The notes: generated from the letters alone by a model not told the origin. Shown: positions 1 through 17,218, numbered from the stretch's first letter. The stretch: 64,000 bases of DNA from Nematostella vectensis (GCF_932526225.1 NC_064035.1:19767969-19831968); one strand, 5' to 3'. Program-made: numbers and translations.

Positions 1-26
1 TTTCTTATATTGCTTTGTTTTTCAAG

Positions 27-3000
27 GTGTGGGATCATTTCTGAAATCAAAAAACCCTAATGTCAAAGTGATACTGGCAGATCCCCAGGTAAGTTTGTAC
101 CCTGTCCTTCCCATCCCCATACCATACATTTACACCCCACTTCCCTAAATACTAAACCCCCCTTCCCTTTATACGATACCCCACTTCCCTAAATACTAAA
201 CCCTCCTCCATGCATTCCATACCCCACCTCCCTAGATACCTCACCACAACTCCCTACATACCATGTGCCCTCCCACATACCATAACCCCCCTATGTACCA
301 ATACCATATCCCCTATCACAACCTTGGATTCCATACCTTCCTTCCCAACATACCATATCTCCTTCCCTACAAACCATATCCCCTTCCCTACATACCATAC
401 CCCCTTCCCTACATACCATATCTCCTTCCCTACAAACCATATCCCCTTCCCTACATACCATACCCCCTTCCCTACATACCATATCTCCTTTCCTACATAT
501 CATATCTCCTTCCCTACATGCCATATCTCCTTCCCAACATACCATATCTCTTTCCCTACATACCCATATCTCCTTCCGTACATGCCATATCTCCTTCCGT
601 ACATACCTATATCCCCTTCCCTACATACCATATCTCCTTCCCTACATGCCATATCTCCTTCCCTACATACCATATCTCCTTCCCTACATACCATATCTCT
701 TTCCCTACATACCATATCTCCTTCCCTACAAACCATATCTCCTTCCCTACAAACCATATCTCCTTCCCTACATACCATATCTCCTTCCCTACATGCCATA
801 TCTCCTTCCCTACATACCATATCTCCTTCCCTACATGCCATATCTCCTTCCCTACTTGCCATATCTCCAGTACATACCATATCTCCTTCCCTACATACCA
901 TATATCCTTCCCTACTTACCATATCTCCTTCCCTACATATCATATCTCCTTCCGTACATACCCATATCCCCTTCCCTACATACCATATCTCCTTTCCTAC
1001 ATACCATGTCTCCTTCCGTACATACCCATATCTCCTTTCCTACATATCATATCTCCTTCCCTACATACCATATCTCCTTCCGTACATACCTATATCCCCT
1101 TCCCTACATACCATATCTCCTTCCCTACATACCATATCTCCTTCCCTACATACCATATCTCCTTCCCTACATACCATATCTCCTTCCCTACATACCATAT
1201 CCCCTTCCCTACATGCCATATCTCCTTCCCTACATACCATATCTCCTTCCCTACATACCATATCTCCTTTCCTACATACCATATCTCCTTCCCTACATAC
1301 CATATCTCCTTCCCTACATACCATATCCCCTTCCCTACATACCATATCTCCTTCCCTACATACCATATCCCCTTCCCTACATGCCATATCTCCCGTACAT
1401 ACCATATCTCCTTCCCTACATACCATATCTCCTTCCCTACATACCATATCTCCTTCCCTACATACCATATCTCCTTCCCTACATACCATATCCCCTTCCC
1501 TACATGCCATATCTCCCGTACATGCCATATCTCCTTCCCTACATACCATATCTCCTTCCCTACATACCATATCTCCTTCCCTACATACCATATCTCCTTC
1601 CCTACATACCATATCCCCTTCCCTACATGCCATATCTCCCGTACATACCATATCTCCTTCCCTACAAACCATATCTCCTTCCCTACAAACCATATCTCTT
1701 TCCCTACTTACCATATCTCCTTCCCTACAAACCATATCTCCTTCCCTACATACCATATCTCCTTCCCTACATACCATATCTCTTTCCCTACATACCTTAT
1801 CTTCCGTACATGCCATACCCCCTTCCCTACATGCCATATCTCCTTCCCTACATACCATATCTCCTTCCCTACATACCATATCTCCTTCCCTACATACCAT
1901 ATTCCCTTCCCTACATGCCATATCTCCCGTACATACCATATCTCCTTCCCTACAAACCATATCTCCTTCCCTACAAACCATATCTCTTTCCCTACTTACC
2001 ATATCTCCTTCCCTACAAACCATATCTCCTTCCCTACATACCATATCTCCTTCCCTACATACCATATCTCCTTCCCTACATACCATATCCCCTTCCCTAC
2101 ATGCCATATCTCCCGTACATGCCATATCTCCTTCCCTACATACCATATCTCCTTCCCTACATACCATATCTCCTTCCCTACATACCATATCTCCTTCCCT
2201 ACATACCATATCCCCTTCCCTACATGCCATATCTCCCGTACATACCATATCTCCTTCCCTACAAACCATATCTCCTTCCCTACAAACCATATCTCTTTCC
2301 CTACTTACCATATCTCCTTCCCTACAAACCATATCTCCTTCCCTACATACCATATCTCCTTCCCTACATACCATATCTCTTTCCCTACATACCATATCTC
2401 TTTCCTACATACCATATCTCTTTCCTACATACCATATCTCCTTCCCTACGTACCATATCTCTTTCCTACATACCATATCTCCTTCCCTACATACCATACC
2501 CCCTTCCCTACATACCATATCTCTTTCCCTACATACCATATCTCTTTCCCTACATACCATATCTCTTTCCTACATACCATACCCCCTTCCCTACATACCA
2601 TATCCCCTTCCCTACATGCCATATCCCCTTCCCTACATACCATATCCCCTTCCCTACACACCATATCTCCTTCCCTACATACCATACCCCCTTCCCTACA
2701 TACCATATCTCTTTCCCTACTTACCATATCCCCCTCCCTACATAGCATATCTCCTGCCTAAATACCACAATACATACCTTCCTACCATACCCCCCTATAT
2801 ACTCCTTACTCCCTCCCCTATATCTCATATTTGCCTGTTTGTTCGCAGCATCTAAATTAGCTCTGCCCGCAACCAAAACAAGTTTGTTTTTTATAGGGAA
2901 GTGTCCTCTATAATTATTTTAAAATTGGTGAACTTGTACGAACTGAAGGCAGCTCTATAACAGAAGGTACAGTAGGATTCAGTGAAGTTTGTATTGGGTC

Positions 3001-6000
3001 ATGGGTTACAATGAAGTGTGTGGGCCACACACCTCACTTGTCTCAATTACAGGAATATCAAGAATCTTGGCCCTGTCCCGTTATTCAGACAAAAAGACGA
3101 GAACATTAATTAACATTCATGTCAATTTTACTGATGAACACTGATGGAAACAAACCACTTTGTTTTAAATCTAACAAAATAATTGCAATTTGATATGCTT
3201 TGTTTAGATCTGTTTTTTTAGAGTTTTACTGTGTACAATATTGAAGATGTTATTAAAAACTTCAACAAAAGCTAATTCTCTGGTATCTATTCTAGGAATT
3301 GGGCAAGGCAGGGTTACAAGTAACCTGCAGGGGGCTCCCATCGATGATGCTGTTTTCGTACTTGACAAGGAAGCGGTGGAAATGGTGAGTCCAACTCAGG
3401 CTATTGTGTTGTTCCTTTTTTGTCATTAATTTGCAAGCCATGAAAACCTGAGCTGAAAGTCTGAGACATCCTAATTGAGAAGCAACTGGCTTTGCCCCCC
3501 CCCCCCCCCCCCTCTGGCTCATCTTTTAGGGGTTAGAATTTTGGGTCCAGGTATCTGTTAGAAAACAGTTGCTAGTGCCTGTGCTGGATTTCAAAAGGCA
3601 TTATCGATTGTTTTTACTGAAAAGAAATAAAGAGTAACAAGATTTGAGTGATTTTGAAAATAGTTTAAGTTTGAAAATGTTTCAGGTCTAAATTCTGGTC
3701 CAGTCTTGTATTGTCAACTTTTCCATACAATGCCCACCCCCATCCTACCACATGCTGTACTCCCCCTGGTCCCCACCCATCTATCATAGGTCACTTTTTT
3801 ATGGAATTTATTTACATATGGGAGGGGTCAGATGACGTCATCACTTGTGTCATTTATGTCTAAAACACTTATGTTGAAAGTTCCAAGAGATTTGACATAA
3901 AACAGAAGATTTTATAAAACAAACAAATTTCCCTAGCAACGGGCTCAAAAGATACCATAGGCCCTTAAGGCCAGGCACGAATGTACTCTACTTCTGCACA
4001 CACCTCTTTTCTGTCTCATGAAGACGTGGTCATTTTTCAGACATTTTTCTTGTTACATGAAGAAGGGTTCTTTGTTGGTGCATCATCAGGGCTTAATGTG
4101 ACTGCTGCTGTTAAGGTAAGATTACACTACACCAGCAGTGCTGCTGTTGAGGTAAGATTACACTACACCAGCAGTGCTGCTGTTAAGGTAAGATTACACT
4201 ACACCGGCAGTGCTGCTGTTGAGGTAAGATTACACTACACCAGCAGTGCTGCTGTTAAGGTAAGATTACACTACACCAGCAGTGCTGCTGTTAAGGTAAG
4301 ATTACACTACACCGGCAGTGCTGCTGTTAAGGTAAGATTACACTACACCAGCAGTGCTGCTGTTGAGGTAAGATTACACTAAACCAGCAGTGCTGCTGTT
4401 AAGGTAAGATTACACTACACCAGCAGTGCTGCTGTTGAGGTAAGATTACACTACACCAGCAGTGCTGCTGTTAAGGTAAGATTACACTACACCGGCAGTG
4501 CTGCTGTTGAGGTAAGATTACACTACACCAGCAGTGCTGCTGTTAAGGTAAGATTACACTAAACCAGCAGTGCTGCTGTTAAGGTAAGATTACACTACAC
4601 CGGCAGTGCTGCTGTTAAGGTAAGATTACACTACACCAGCAGTGCTGCTGTTGAGGTAAGATTACAGTACACCAGCAGTGCTGCTGTCAAGGTAAGATTA
4701 CACTACACCAGCAGTGCTGCTGTTGAGGTAAGATTACACTACACCAGCAGTGCTGCTGTTAAGGTAAGATTACACTACACCAGCAGTGCTGCTGTCAAGG
4801 TAAGATTACACTACACCAGCAGTGCTGCTGTCAAGGTAAGATTACACTACACCAGCAGTGCTGCTGTCAAGGTAAGATTACACTACACCAGCAGTGCTGC
4901 TGTTGAGGTAAGATTACACTACACCAGTAGTGCTGATGTCAAGGTAAGATTACACTACACCAGCAGTGCTGCTGTTAAGGTAAGATTACACTAAACCAGC
5001 AGTGCTGCTGTTGAGGTAAGATTACACTACACCAGCAGTGCTGCTGTTAAGGTAAGATTACACTACACCAGCAGTGCTGCTGTCAAGGTAAGATTACACT
5101 ACACCAGCAGTGCTGCTGTCAAGGTAAGATTACACTACACCAGCAGTGCTGCTGTTAAGGTAAGATTACACTACACCAGCAGTGCTGCTGTTAAGGTAAG
5201 ATTACACTACACCAGCAGTGCTGCTGTTAAGGTAAGATTACACTACACCAGCAGTGCTGCTGTTAAGGTAAGATTACACTACACTAGCAGTGCTGCTGTT
5301 AAGGTAAGATTACACTACACCAGCAGTGCTGCTGTCAAGGTAAGATTACACTACACCAGCAGTGCTGCTGTCAAGGTAAGATTACACTACACCAGCAGTG
5401 CTGCTGTCAAGGTAAGATTACACTACACCAGCAGTGCTGCTGTCAAGGTAAGATTACACTACACCAGCAGTGCTGCTGTCAAGGTAAGATTACACTACAC
5501 CAGCAGTGCTGCTGTCAAGGTAAGATTACACTACACCAGCAGTGCTGCTGTCAAGGTAAGATTACACTACACCAGCAGTGCTGCTGTCAAGGTAAGATTA
5601 CACTACACCGGCAGTGCTGCTGTCAAGGTAAGATTACACTACACCAGCAGTGCTGCTGTTAAGGTAAGATTACACTACACCGGCAGTGCTGCTGTTGAGG
5701 TAAGATTACACTACACCAGCAGTGCTGCTGTTAAGGTAAGATTACACTACACCAGCAGTGCTGCTGTTAAGGTAAGATTACACTACACCAGCAGTGCTGC
5801 TGTTAAGGTAAGATTACACTAAACCAGCAGTGCTGCTGTTAAGGTAAGATTACACTACACCAGCAGTGCTGCTGTTAAGGTAAGATTACACTACACCAGC
5901 AGTGCTGCTGTTAAGGTAAGATTACACTACACCAGCAGTGCTGCTGTTAAGGTAAGATTACACTACACCAGCAGCGCTGCTGTTGAGGTAAGATTACACT

Positions 6001-9000
6001 ACACCAGCAGTGCTGCTGTTAAGGTAAGATTACACTACACCAGCAGTGCTGCTGTTAAGGTAAGATTACACTACACCAGCAGTGCTGCTGTTAAGGTAAG
6101 ATTACACTACACCAGCAGTGCTGCTGTTGAGGTAAGATTACACTACACCAGCAGTGCTGCTGTCAAGGTAAGATTACACTACACCAGCAGTGCTGATGTC
6201 AAGGTAAGATTACACTAAACCAGCAGTGCTGCTGTTGAGGTAAGATTACACTACACCAGCAGTGCTGCTGTTGAGGTAAGATTACACTAAACCAGCAGTG
6301 CTGCTGTTAAGGTAAGATTACAGTACACCAGCAGTGCTGCTGTTAAGGTAAGATTACACTAAACCAGCAGTGCTGCTGTTAAGGTAAGATTACACTACAC
6401 CAGCAGTGCTGCTGTTAAGGTAAGATTACACTACACCAGCAGTGCTGCTGTTAAGGTAAGATTACACTACACCAGCAGTGCTGCTGTTAAGGTAAGATTA
6501 CACTAAACCAGCAGTGCTGCTGTTAAGGTAAGATTACACTACACCAGCAGTGCTGCTGTTAAGGTAAGATTACACTACACCAGCAGTGCTGCTGTTAAGG
6601 TAAGATTACACTACACCAGCAGTGCTGCTGTTAAGGTAAGATTACACTACACCAGCAGTGCTGCTGTTGAGGTAAGATTACACTACACCAGCAGTGCTGC
6701 TGTCAAGGTAAGATTACACTACACCAGCAGTGCTGATGTCAAGGTAAGATTACACTAAACCAGCAGTGCTGCTGTTGAGGTAAGATTACACTACACCAGC
6801 AGTGCTGCTGTTAAGGTAAGATTACACTACACCAGCAGTGCTGCTGTTAAGGTAAGATTACACTACACCAGCAGTGCTGCTGTTAAGGTAAGATTACACT
6901 ACACTAGCAGTGCTGCTGTTAAGGTAAGATTACACTACACCAGCAGTGCTGCTGTTAAGGTAAGATTACACTACACCAGCAGTGCTGCTGTTAAGGTAAG
7001 ATTACACTACACTAGCAGTGCTGCTGTTAAGGTAAGATTACACTACACTAGCAGTGCTGCTGTTGAGGTAAGATTACACTACACCAGCAGTGCTGCTGTC
7101 AAGGTAAGATTACACTACACCAGCAGTGCTGCTGTCAAGGTAAGATTACACTACACCAGCAGTGCTGCTGTTAAGGTAAGATTACACTACACCAGCAGTG
7201 CTGCTGTTGAGGTAAGATTACACTACACCAGCAGTGCTGCTGTTGAGGTAAGATTACACTACACCAGCAGTGCTGCTGTTAAGGTAAGATTACACTACAC
7301 CAGCAGTGCTGCTGTTGAGGTAAGATTACACTACACCAGCAGTGCTGCTGTTGAGGTAAGATTACACTACACCAGCAGTGCTGCTGTTGAGGTAAGATTA
7401 CACTACACTAGCAGTGCTGCTGTCAAGGTAAGATTACACTACACCAGCAGTGCTGCTGTTGAGGTAAGATTACACTACACTAGCAGTGCTGCTGTTAAGG
7501 TAAGATTACACTTCACCAGCAGTGCTGCTGTTAAGGTAAGATTACACTACACCAGCAGTGCTGCTGTTAAGGTAAGATTACACTACACCAGCAGTGCTGC
7601 TGTTGAGGTAAGATTACACTACACCAGCAGTGCTGCTGTTGAGGTAAGATTACACTACACCAGCAGTGCTGCTGTTAAGGTAAGATTACACTAAACCAGC
7701 AGTGCTGCTGTTGAGGTAAGATTACACTACACCAGCAGTGCTGCTGTTAAGGTAAGATTACACTACACCAGCAGTGCTGCTGTTAAGGTAAGATTACACT
7801 ACACCAGCAGTGCTGCTGTTAAGGTAAGATTACACTACACCAGCAGTGCTGCTGTTAAGGTAAGATTACACTACACCAGCAGTGCTGCTGTCAAGGTAAG
7901 ATTACACTACACCAGCAGTGCTGCTGTTAAGGTAAGATTACAGTACACCAGCAGTGCTGCTGTTAAGGTAAGATTACACTAAACCAGCAGTGCTGCTGTT
8001 AAGGTAAGATTACACTACACCAGCAGTGCTGCTGTCAAGGTAAGATTACACTACACCAGCAGTGCTGCTGTTAAGGTAAGATTACAGTACACCAGCAGTG
8101 CTGCTGTTAAGGTAAGATTACACTAAACCAGCAGTGCTGCTGTTAAGGTAAGATTACACTACACTAGCAGTGCTGCTGTTGAGGTAAGATTACACTACAC
8201 CGGCAGTGCTGCTGTTAAGGTAAGATTACACTACACCAGCAGTGCTGCTGTTAAGGTAAGATTACACTACACCAGCAGTGCTGCTGTTAAGGTAAGATTA
8301 CACTACACCAGCAGTGCTGCTGTCAAGGTAAGATTACACTACACCAGCAGTGCTGCTGTTGAGGTAAGATTACACTACACCAGCAGTGCTGCTGTCAAGG
8401 TAAGATTACACTACACCAGCAAAATCAGCTTGTGAAAAGTCTTATGATTTTGACCACCTTTTTTTCTGGTGGTACAACTCTGAAGGCTTATATGTTGCTT
8501 GGAAGTTCCATTAGTAGCTTTATTTTCTCAACAGGTTGCCAAAATGCTTGGGCCAGGCCACACAATAGCTACATGTCTTTGTGATACAGGGCAGGTATAC
8601 ACTATTTGTTTCATATTTTATTTGTTATTTCTATAAATTATTATTATATTATTATATATACTGTTATCGGTATATGTAATACTATGCTGAAAAATGCTTT
8701 CTTTTTGTTTTTTAGCGTTATTTCAACAGGCTTTATAATAAAAGTTGGTTAGAAAGCAAAGGTGAGCATTTTAAATAATAAAGTGATAATATAATGGTAA
8801 TATTTACTTGCCAACATTGAGATTTGATTCTGTGGCCAAAGAGCAATAGAATCATCCAATATCATGCAAAATCACTTTTCTGCTAGATAAGCTTGGTGAA
8901 ATGGGTCATTCACCTGTGATGTATGAGAAATAAATGCCCACATAAATTTTCAATTTTAATTTTTTAAAGCCTTTTGTGATAATTTGTACAATCCTAGAGC

Positions 9001-9181
9001 TCATGGTTCTTTTATAATGAATAGCACTTGCTCTGGCTGCATTGCTGTTGCATTGTATGCTAGGCTTGGGTAGCAGTATAAAACGTTTAGTAATGAAAGT
9101 CATGTTTGTAATAATTTTTTGTAATTTCTCACAGGACTTCTAGATGCTGTACCTGAACGATATCACCACTCCTTGTACTGA
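27..9181 (+). CDS. Cysteine synthase (CysK / OASS-like, PLP-dependent), 3' part
   Basis: This is the C-terminal half of a PLP-dependent cysteine synthase, which makes cysteine from O-acetylserine and sulfide. The coding exons I see are 27-88, 2897-2966, 3296-3384, 4041-4115, 8535-8594, 8716-8761 and 9135-9181 (stop TGA); all junctions are GT-AG and the phases agree. The peptide runs VILADPQ, GSVLYNYFKIGEL, EGSSITEGIGQGRVTSNL, GAPIDDA, then EEGFFVGASSGLNV (the phosphate-binding SSG region), LGPGHTIATCLCDTG and the end PERYHHSLY. This order matches the CysK/cys-12 type (fungal and bacterial) better than vertebrate cystathionine beta-synthase, and there is no CBS-domain tail. The N-terminal half with the PLP lysine lies upstream of the window. 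Two introns are swollen by minisatellites (21 bp and 36 bp). The second array starts exactly at the 4115 splice donor. The family call is secure; the exact substrate is inferred. Confidence 0.9.
338..2760 (+). repeat. 21-bp pyrimidine-rich minisatellite in cysteine synthase intron
   Basis: About 115 tandem copies of a 21-bp unit built on CATATCTCCTTCCCTACATAC fragments fill the intron between exons 27-88 and 2897-2966. The unit is a multiple of three, so all forward frames stay open and produce long false reading frames rich in Pro, Ser, His and Tyr. Edge units (89-337, 2761-2850) are degenerate. A larger block containing variant units (a shortened CTCCCGTACAT unit, then two CTACAAAC units, then CTACTTAC) recurs with the CCCGTACATAC landmark near 1641, 1929 and 2238, that is at spacings of 288 and 309 bp, which differ by exactly one unit. 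One strand is strongly pyrimidine-rich. Confidence 0.95.
4116..8420 (+). repeat. 36-bp minisatellite carrying a 5' splice site in every unit
   Basis: The array holds 119 complete units plus a 21-base partial unit. It begins at the first base of the intron after exon 4041-4115. Each unit is GTAAGATTACACTACACCAG followed by CAGTGCTGCTGTTAAG; the last 12 bases copy the end of the exon (GCTGCTGTTAAG) and the next unit again opens with GTAAGA. The first unit starts at 4116 and the 120th at 8400, exactly 119 x 36 bases later, so no unit has changed length. Substitutions occur at a few positions (TTAAG/TTGAG/TCAAG, ACACCAG/ACACCGG/ACACTAG, ACTACACC/ACTAAACC, CTGCTG/CTGATG), but I found none in the GTAAGA core. 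The first seven units lack stop codons and would encode a 12-residue repeat VRLHYTSSAAVK. Confidence 0.97.
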
Positions 9182-9282
9182 GAATTTCAAGCAAACATCC
9201 AATCAGTTATCAAATATCACTTCCCCTATTCCTATTTTTTATAATCTAAATCTTGAGGTCAAATAACAGACATATTTTTGTA

Positions 9283-9288
9283 ATTAAA
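9283..9288 (+). promoter_or_regulatory. Candidate poly(A) signal of cysteine synthase gene
   Basis: ATTAAA lies 102 bases after the stop codon at 9181, followed by a GT-rich stretch (AAGTTTGTGTTATTG). It is a common variant of the polyadenylation hexamer at a plausible distance. No transcript evidence is available. Confidence 0.45.
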
Positions 9289-9577
9289 GTTTGTGTTATT
9301 GAAAAATTTAATGAATAGAAGACTCCTTCAAATAGTTATTAGTATAGAATAAGTTAGTAAAATAAAAGACTATTTAGCTCAACGACTTGACACAACTCAT
9401 TCTTAAAACATTATGTTAATTTTCTTTTCTTTAGAGAAGTAAAGTTGTCTGTGATGTCTCTATAAATATATTTTATATTCCAGTCAATTGTGTTCTTCTG
9501 TAAACGTCTGACACTTTTAAGATTAACTATTGATTTATACTTATAATTAAAATAATAGACTGTTATTTTCCCCAATA

Positions 9578-9583
9578 TTTATT
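9578..9583 (-). promoter_or_regulatory. Candidate poly(A) signal of ZNF330
   Basis: TTTATT on the plus strand is AATAAA on the minus strand, 135 bases past the ZNF330 stop codon. The two convergent genes therefore end within about 300 bases of each other, and their 3' ends may nearly meet. Confidence 0.45.
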
Positions 9584-9717
9584 GTTGCCCCTACACTATT
9601 TGTCTACAGGTTAGCTAGAAAATCAAGTTCGTCAAATGTAGTTCACTAGTCTTTAATCAGCAGCAAATATATTTTTTTGTTTGGCTGGCCTTTAGGGACA
9701 ACCCTGACATTAAAATG

Positions 9718-15041
<5,324 letters not shown>

Positions 15042-15586
15042 GTTTTATAAATACTCTTTACGTGTAAGATAATTTCCGTCATACGATCAAACCAACACGT
15101 GAAATATGGTTGTATAGAACTGTCTGTTCAATCAAAGGCTCTGCTTGGTACTTAGTTTGTTGCAGAACGTTGTTGTCGTCCAGGCGTCATTTCGCGAGAG
15201 AGTGAAACTGGGCACTAGTTTTTAGGTTCATTTACTTGACACACATGACAAATAACACAGGATAACCGGATATAAGGTGCCATACAGCTAATACAGTGGA
15301 AAAGCCACGACCCAGGAACACCCCCTTATTCAGGGGAAAATGCAAGAATATATTTTAGTAAATAAACAAGATAATTTGCGCGCAAGAGTCAAATAAGTAT
15401 CTAGAGGATTTTTGAGAAATTTCTGATCGTCAACTAACTAGTGGGCTTATATAGGGGGAAGAAAGAGGTAACAAATTAGGTCCAGTCCCCCCCCCCCACC
15501 TCGCTGACGACTTTTGCTAAACAGTACCCCTCCTTTCCCTTACACAGGCAACAAAGTCTTCATTCTCCACCCCCACCTCTGCTTAT
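15042..15586. other. ZNF330 upstream region
   Basis: The stretch upstream of the ZNF330 start codon should hold its promoter and 5' UTR. I see no clear core element; there is a C-run at 15487-15497. No gene is recognised. Confidence 0.4.
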
Positions 15587-15970
15587 TGTATGCTAGTGTG
15601 CTTCTAAAGTTCACATTTATGTATACATACTCGCAAGGATAGTTTGGCTATCCGACGGAGTTTAAGACTAGCAAAGGTCGCATGCGTGATCCGCACAATT
15701 GGCATCACGCTAGCCCGGTCGCAGCTCTAGATCCCTCATGGATCTAAGCTGTGGTTTAAAGCACTTCGTTCGTGTCGAAGTCGCCCTGCAGTTTTTTTTG
15801 CCGATGAAGTTTAACTGAGGCAAACCGGCTATGCCATGCTGACGAGTCCTAATAAGGACGAAACAGCTGTCCATGGTTGCCGAACTGCACGGGTAATAGA
15901 CTGTGCTAGCGTCCCGTCTTGGCCCGACTGGTGCCAATGTGTGTATGCTAGTGTGCTTCTAAAGTTCACA
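15587..15970 (+). mobile_element. Ribozyme-bearing retroelement unit (Penelope terminal repeat or retrozyme type)
   Basis: A direct repeat of about 28 bases (TGTATGCTAGTGTGCTTCTA and on to GTTCACA) starts at 15587 and again at 15942, giving a 355-bp period. A hammerhead ribozyme lies between the copies. The arrangement of tandem units each carrying a hammerhead with a very short stem III is typical of Penelope-like element terminal repeats and of animal retrozymes. No reverse transcriptase is present here. A related fragment lies at 17540-17612. Confidence 0.65.
15833..15877 (+). ncRNA. Hammerhead ribozyme, type I with short stem III
   Basis: All conserved core parts are present in order: CTGACGA (15839-15845), stem II GTCC/GGAC (15846-15849 with 15856-15859, loop TAATAA), GAAA (15860-15863), stem III CA/TG (15864-15865 with 15868-15869), and cleavage triplet GTC (15869-15871). 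Stem I pairs 15833-15838 (GCCATG) with 15872-15877 (CATGGT). The expected cut is after C15871. Stem III is only about two base pairs plus the A-U closing pair, with a two-base loop. This is the weak form known from Penelope elements, retrozymes and newt satellite, which works best as a dimer. Confidence 0.85.
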
Positions 15971-16528
15971 CTTATTGCTCCATTCACACTTATTGCTCCA
16001 TCCGAATCAGCACAAGAACTTGTCGAAACTTGCTTAAGAATTCTTAGTAGTTTGGAAGCCGATATAGCCAGTGAATCGCTTTACTGAGCACGTGACTTTT
16101 TGAGTGGCAGGCACAAAAATGACTGCGACCATGAGCCAGAAAACGGAGAAAAAATAAAATCTCTAGATAAAACTAAGCCATTTCTAACGAATAAACTTTC
16201 TGACTTAAGCGCTGAATACGCTGACTTAAGCGCTGAATAAGTTACTTTTTGTTGTTGTTGTTATTAAACTCTGACTCCCCACCTCCCAAAAATATCAATT
16301 ACGATTCCCTTACACGCTACCCAAAAACACATGTGGCATAGTCCATTACATACACAAATATAGCCTGTGAGGGACTGTGTAATAGATATTTTTAGGAGGT
16401 GGAAAGACCATGTGGGATGATGTTGCAAAAGAGATTTTTGGTCTCTAAATATATTTTTAGGGGTGACGCCTATACTTACTAGCTTAAATGGAAACCATGC
16501 CTGGAGCACTTAAAGAAGGCTGTGCGAA

Positions 16529-17218
16529 ACTGTCATCCTCGATGGGATCGCCACCTTATCGTGGTGAGGGTGTTTATGTGTCCCAATGACCTCTAGAGCT
16601 ATGTCGGCGGGAGTATTTTACTCCTGGCAGGGACACCCATGCCGAACAGGCCGAAAGGTAGGGGCCAGACGAAGAGTGATCCACTGGTCCTCCAGGTTGG
16701 GGGTTGGGCAAAGGGTTGATAACCCTCTCCCATAAAAAAATAGCTTATCACAGAAACCAGAAGCAGAGCAAATTCACTTGGGAGGACCGTGGCTGCATCT
16801 CATGAAAGAGATTGTATGATGCGCAGAGGCCAAAGCCATCCGGACGTCCCTGGGCTGACTAAACCATTGGTCCACCCAAAACATGCAATGAGAACAGGTA
16901 ATTGGAATGATAGTAGCGGCAATGTTGCCCAAGCAGCGAGGGAAATGGGCAAGGAAACTCACTGGACAGGCCAAGGGAAAATGCAGCTGAGAGATGGCGA
17001 GACGATGGTTTACTGCAGCGTAGCATTAACTTTGACACCAGAAGGCAGAAGGAAACAGGGAAGACCCAAAACAAAATGGCGAAGGACTGTGGAAAGGGAG
17101 AGAGGCGAGGCGGGGTGGAGGAACTGGGACGAGGTGCGGTCAAAAGCAGCAGACAGGGAAAAGTGAAAAAGCACTGTGAAGGCCCTATGTGCCACACGGC
17201 ACGAGGAGGACAGGTAAC
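16529..17218 (+). mobile_element. RTE-like LINE remnant lacking its core, with disabled C-terminal coding segment
   Basis: The 5' part (GGGATCGCCACCTTATCGTG at about 16539) resembles the leader of RTE-like non-LTR retrotransposons. Downstream, in the frame open from 16789, comes the usual C-terminal segment of such elements: GRPKTKWRRTVERERGEAGW, then VKALCATRHEEDR just before 17218. A TGA stop at 17164 sits where related elements have Trp, so the segment is dead. There is no endonuclease or reverse transcriptase between the two ends: the copy is about 0.7 kb against several kb for a full element. Confidence 0.7.

Noticed and set aside
210-2855. Long open frames of more than 600 residues on both strands
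   Set aside because: They come wholly from a 21-bp tandem unit (a multiple of three) inside an intron; the composition is a repeated seven-residue motif with no family resemblance.
4104-8420. Each 36-bp unit as a 13-base microexon between CCAGCAG and GTAAGA
   Set aside because: The would-be acceptor has no polypyrimidine tract and only about 20 bases of intron would separate exons, below a workable intron size.
15504-15529. Second hammerhead core (CTGACGA followed by AAACAG)
   Set aside because: There is no stem II complementarity, the G of GAAA is missing and there is no cleavage triplet with a stem I partner.
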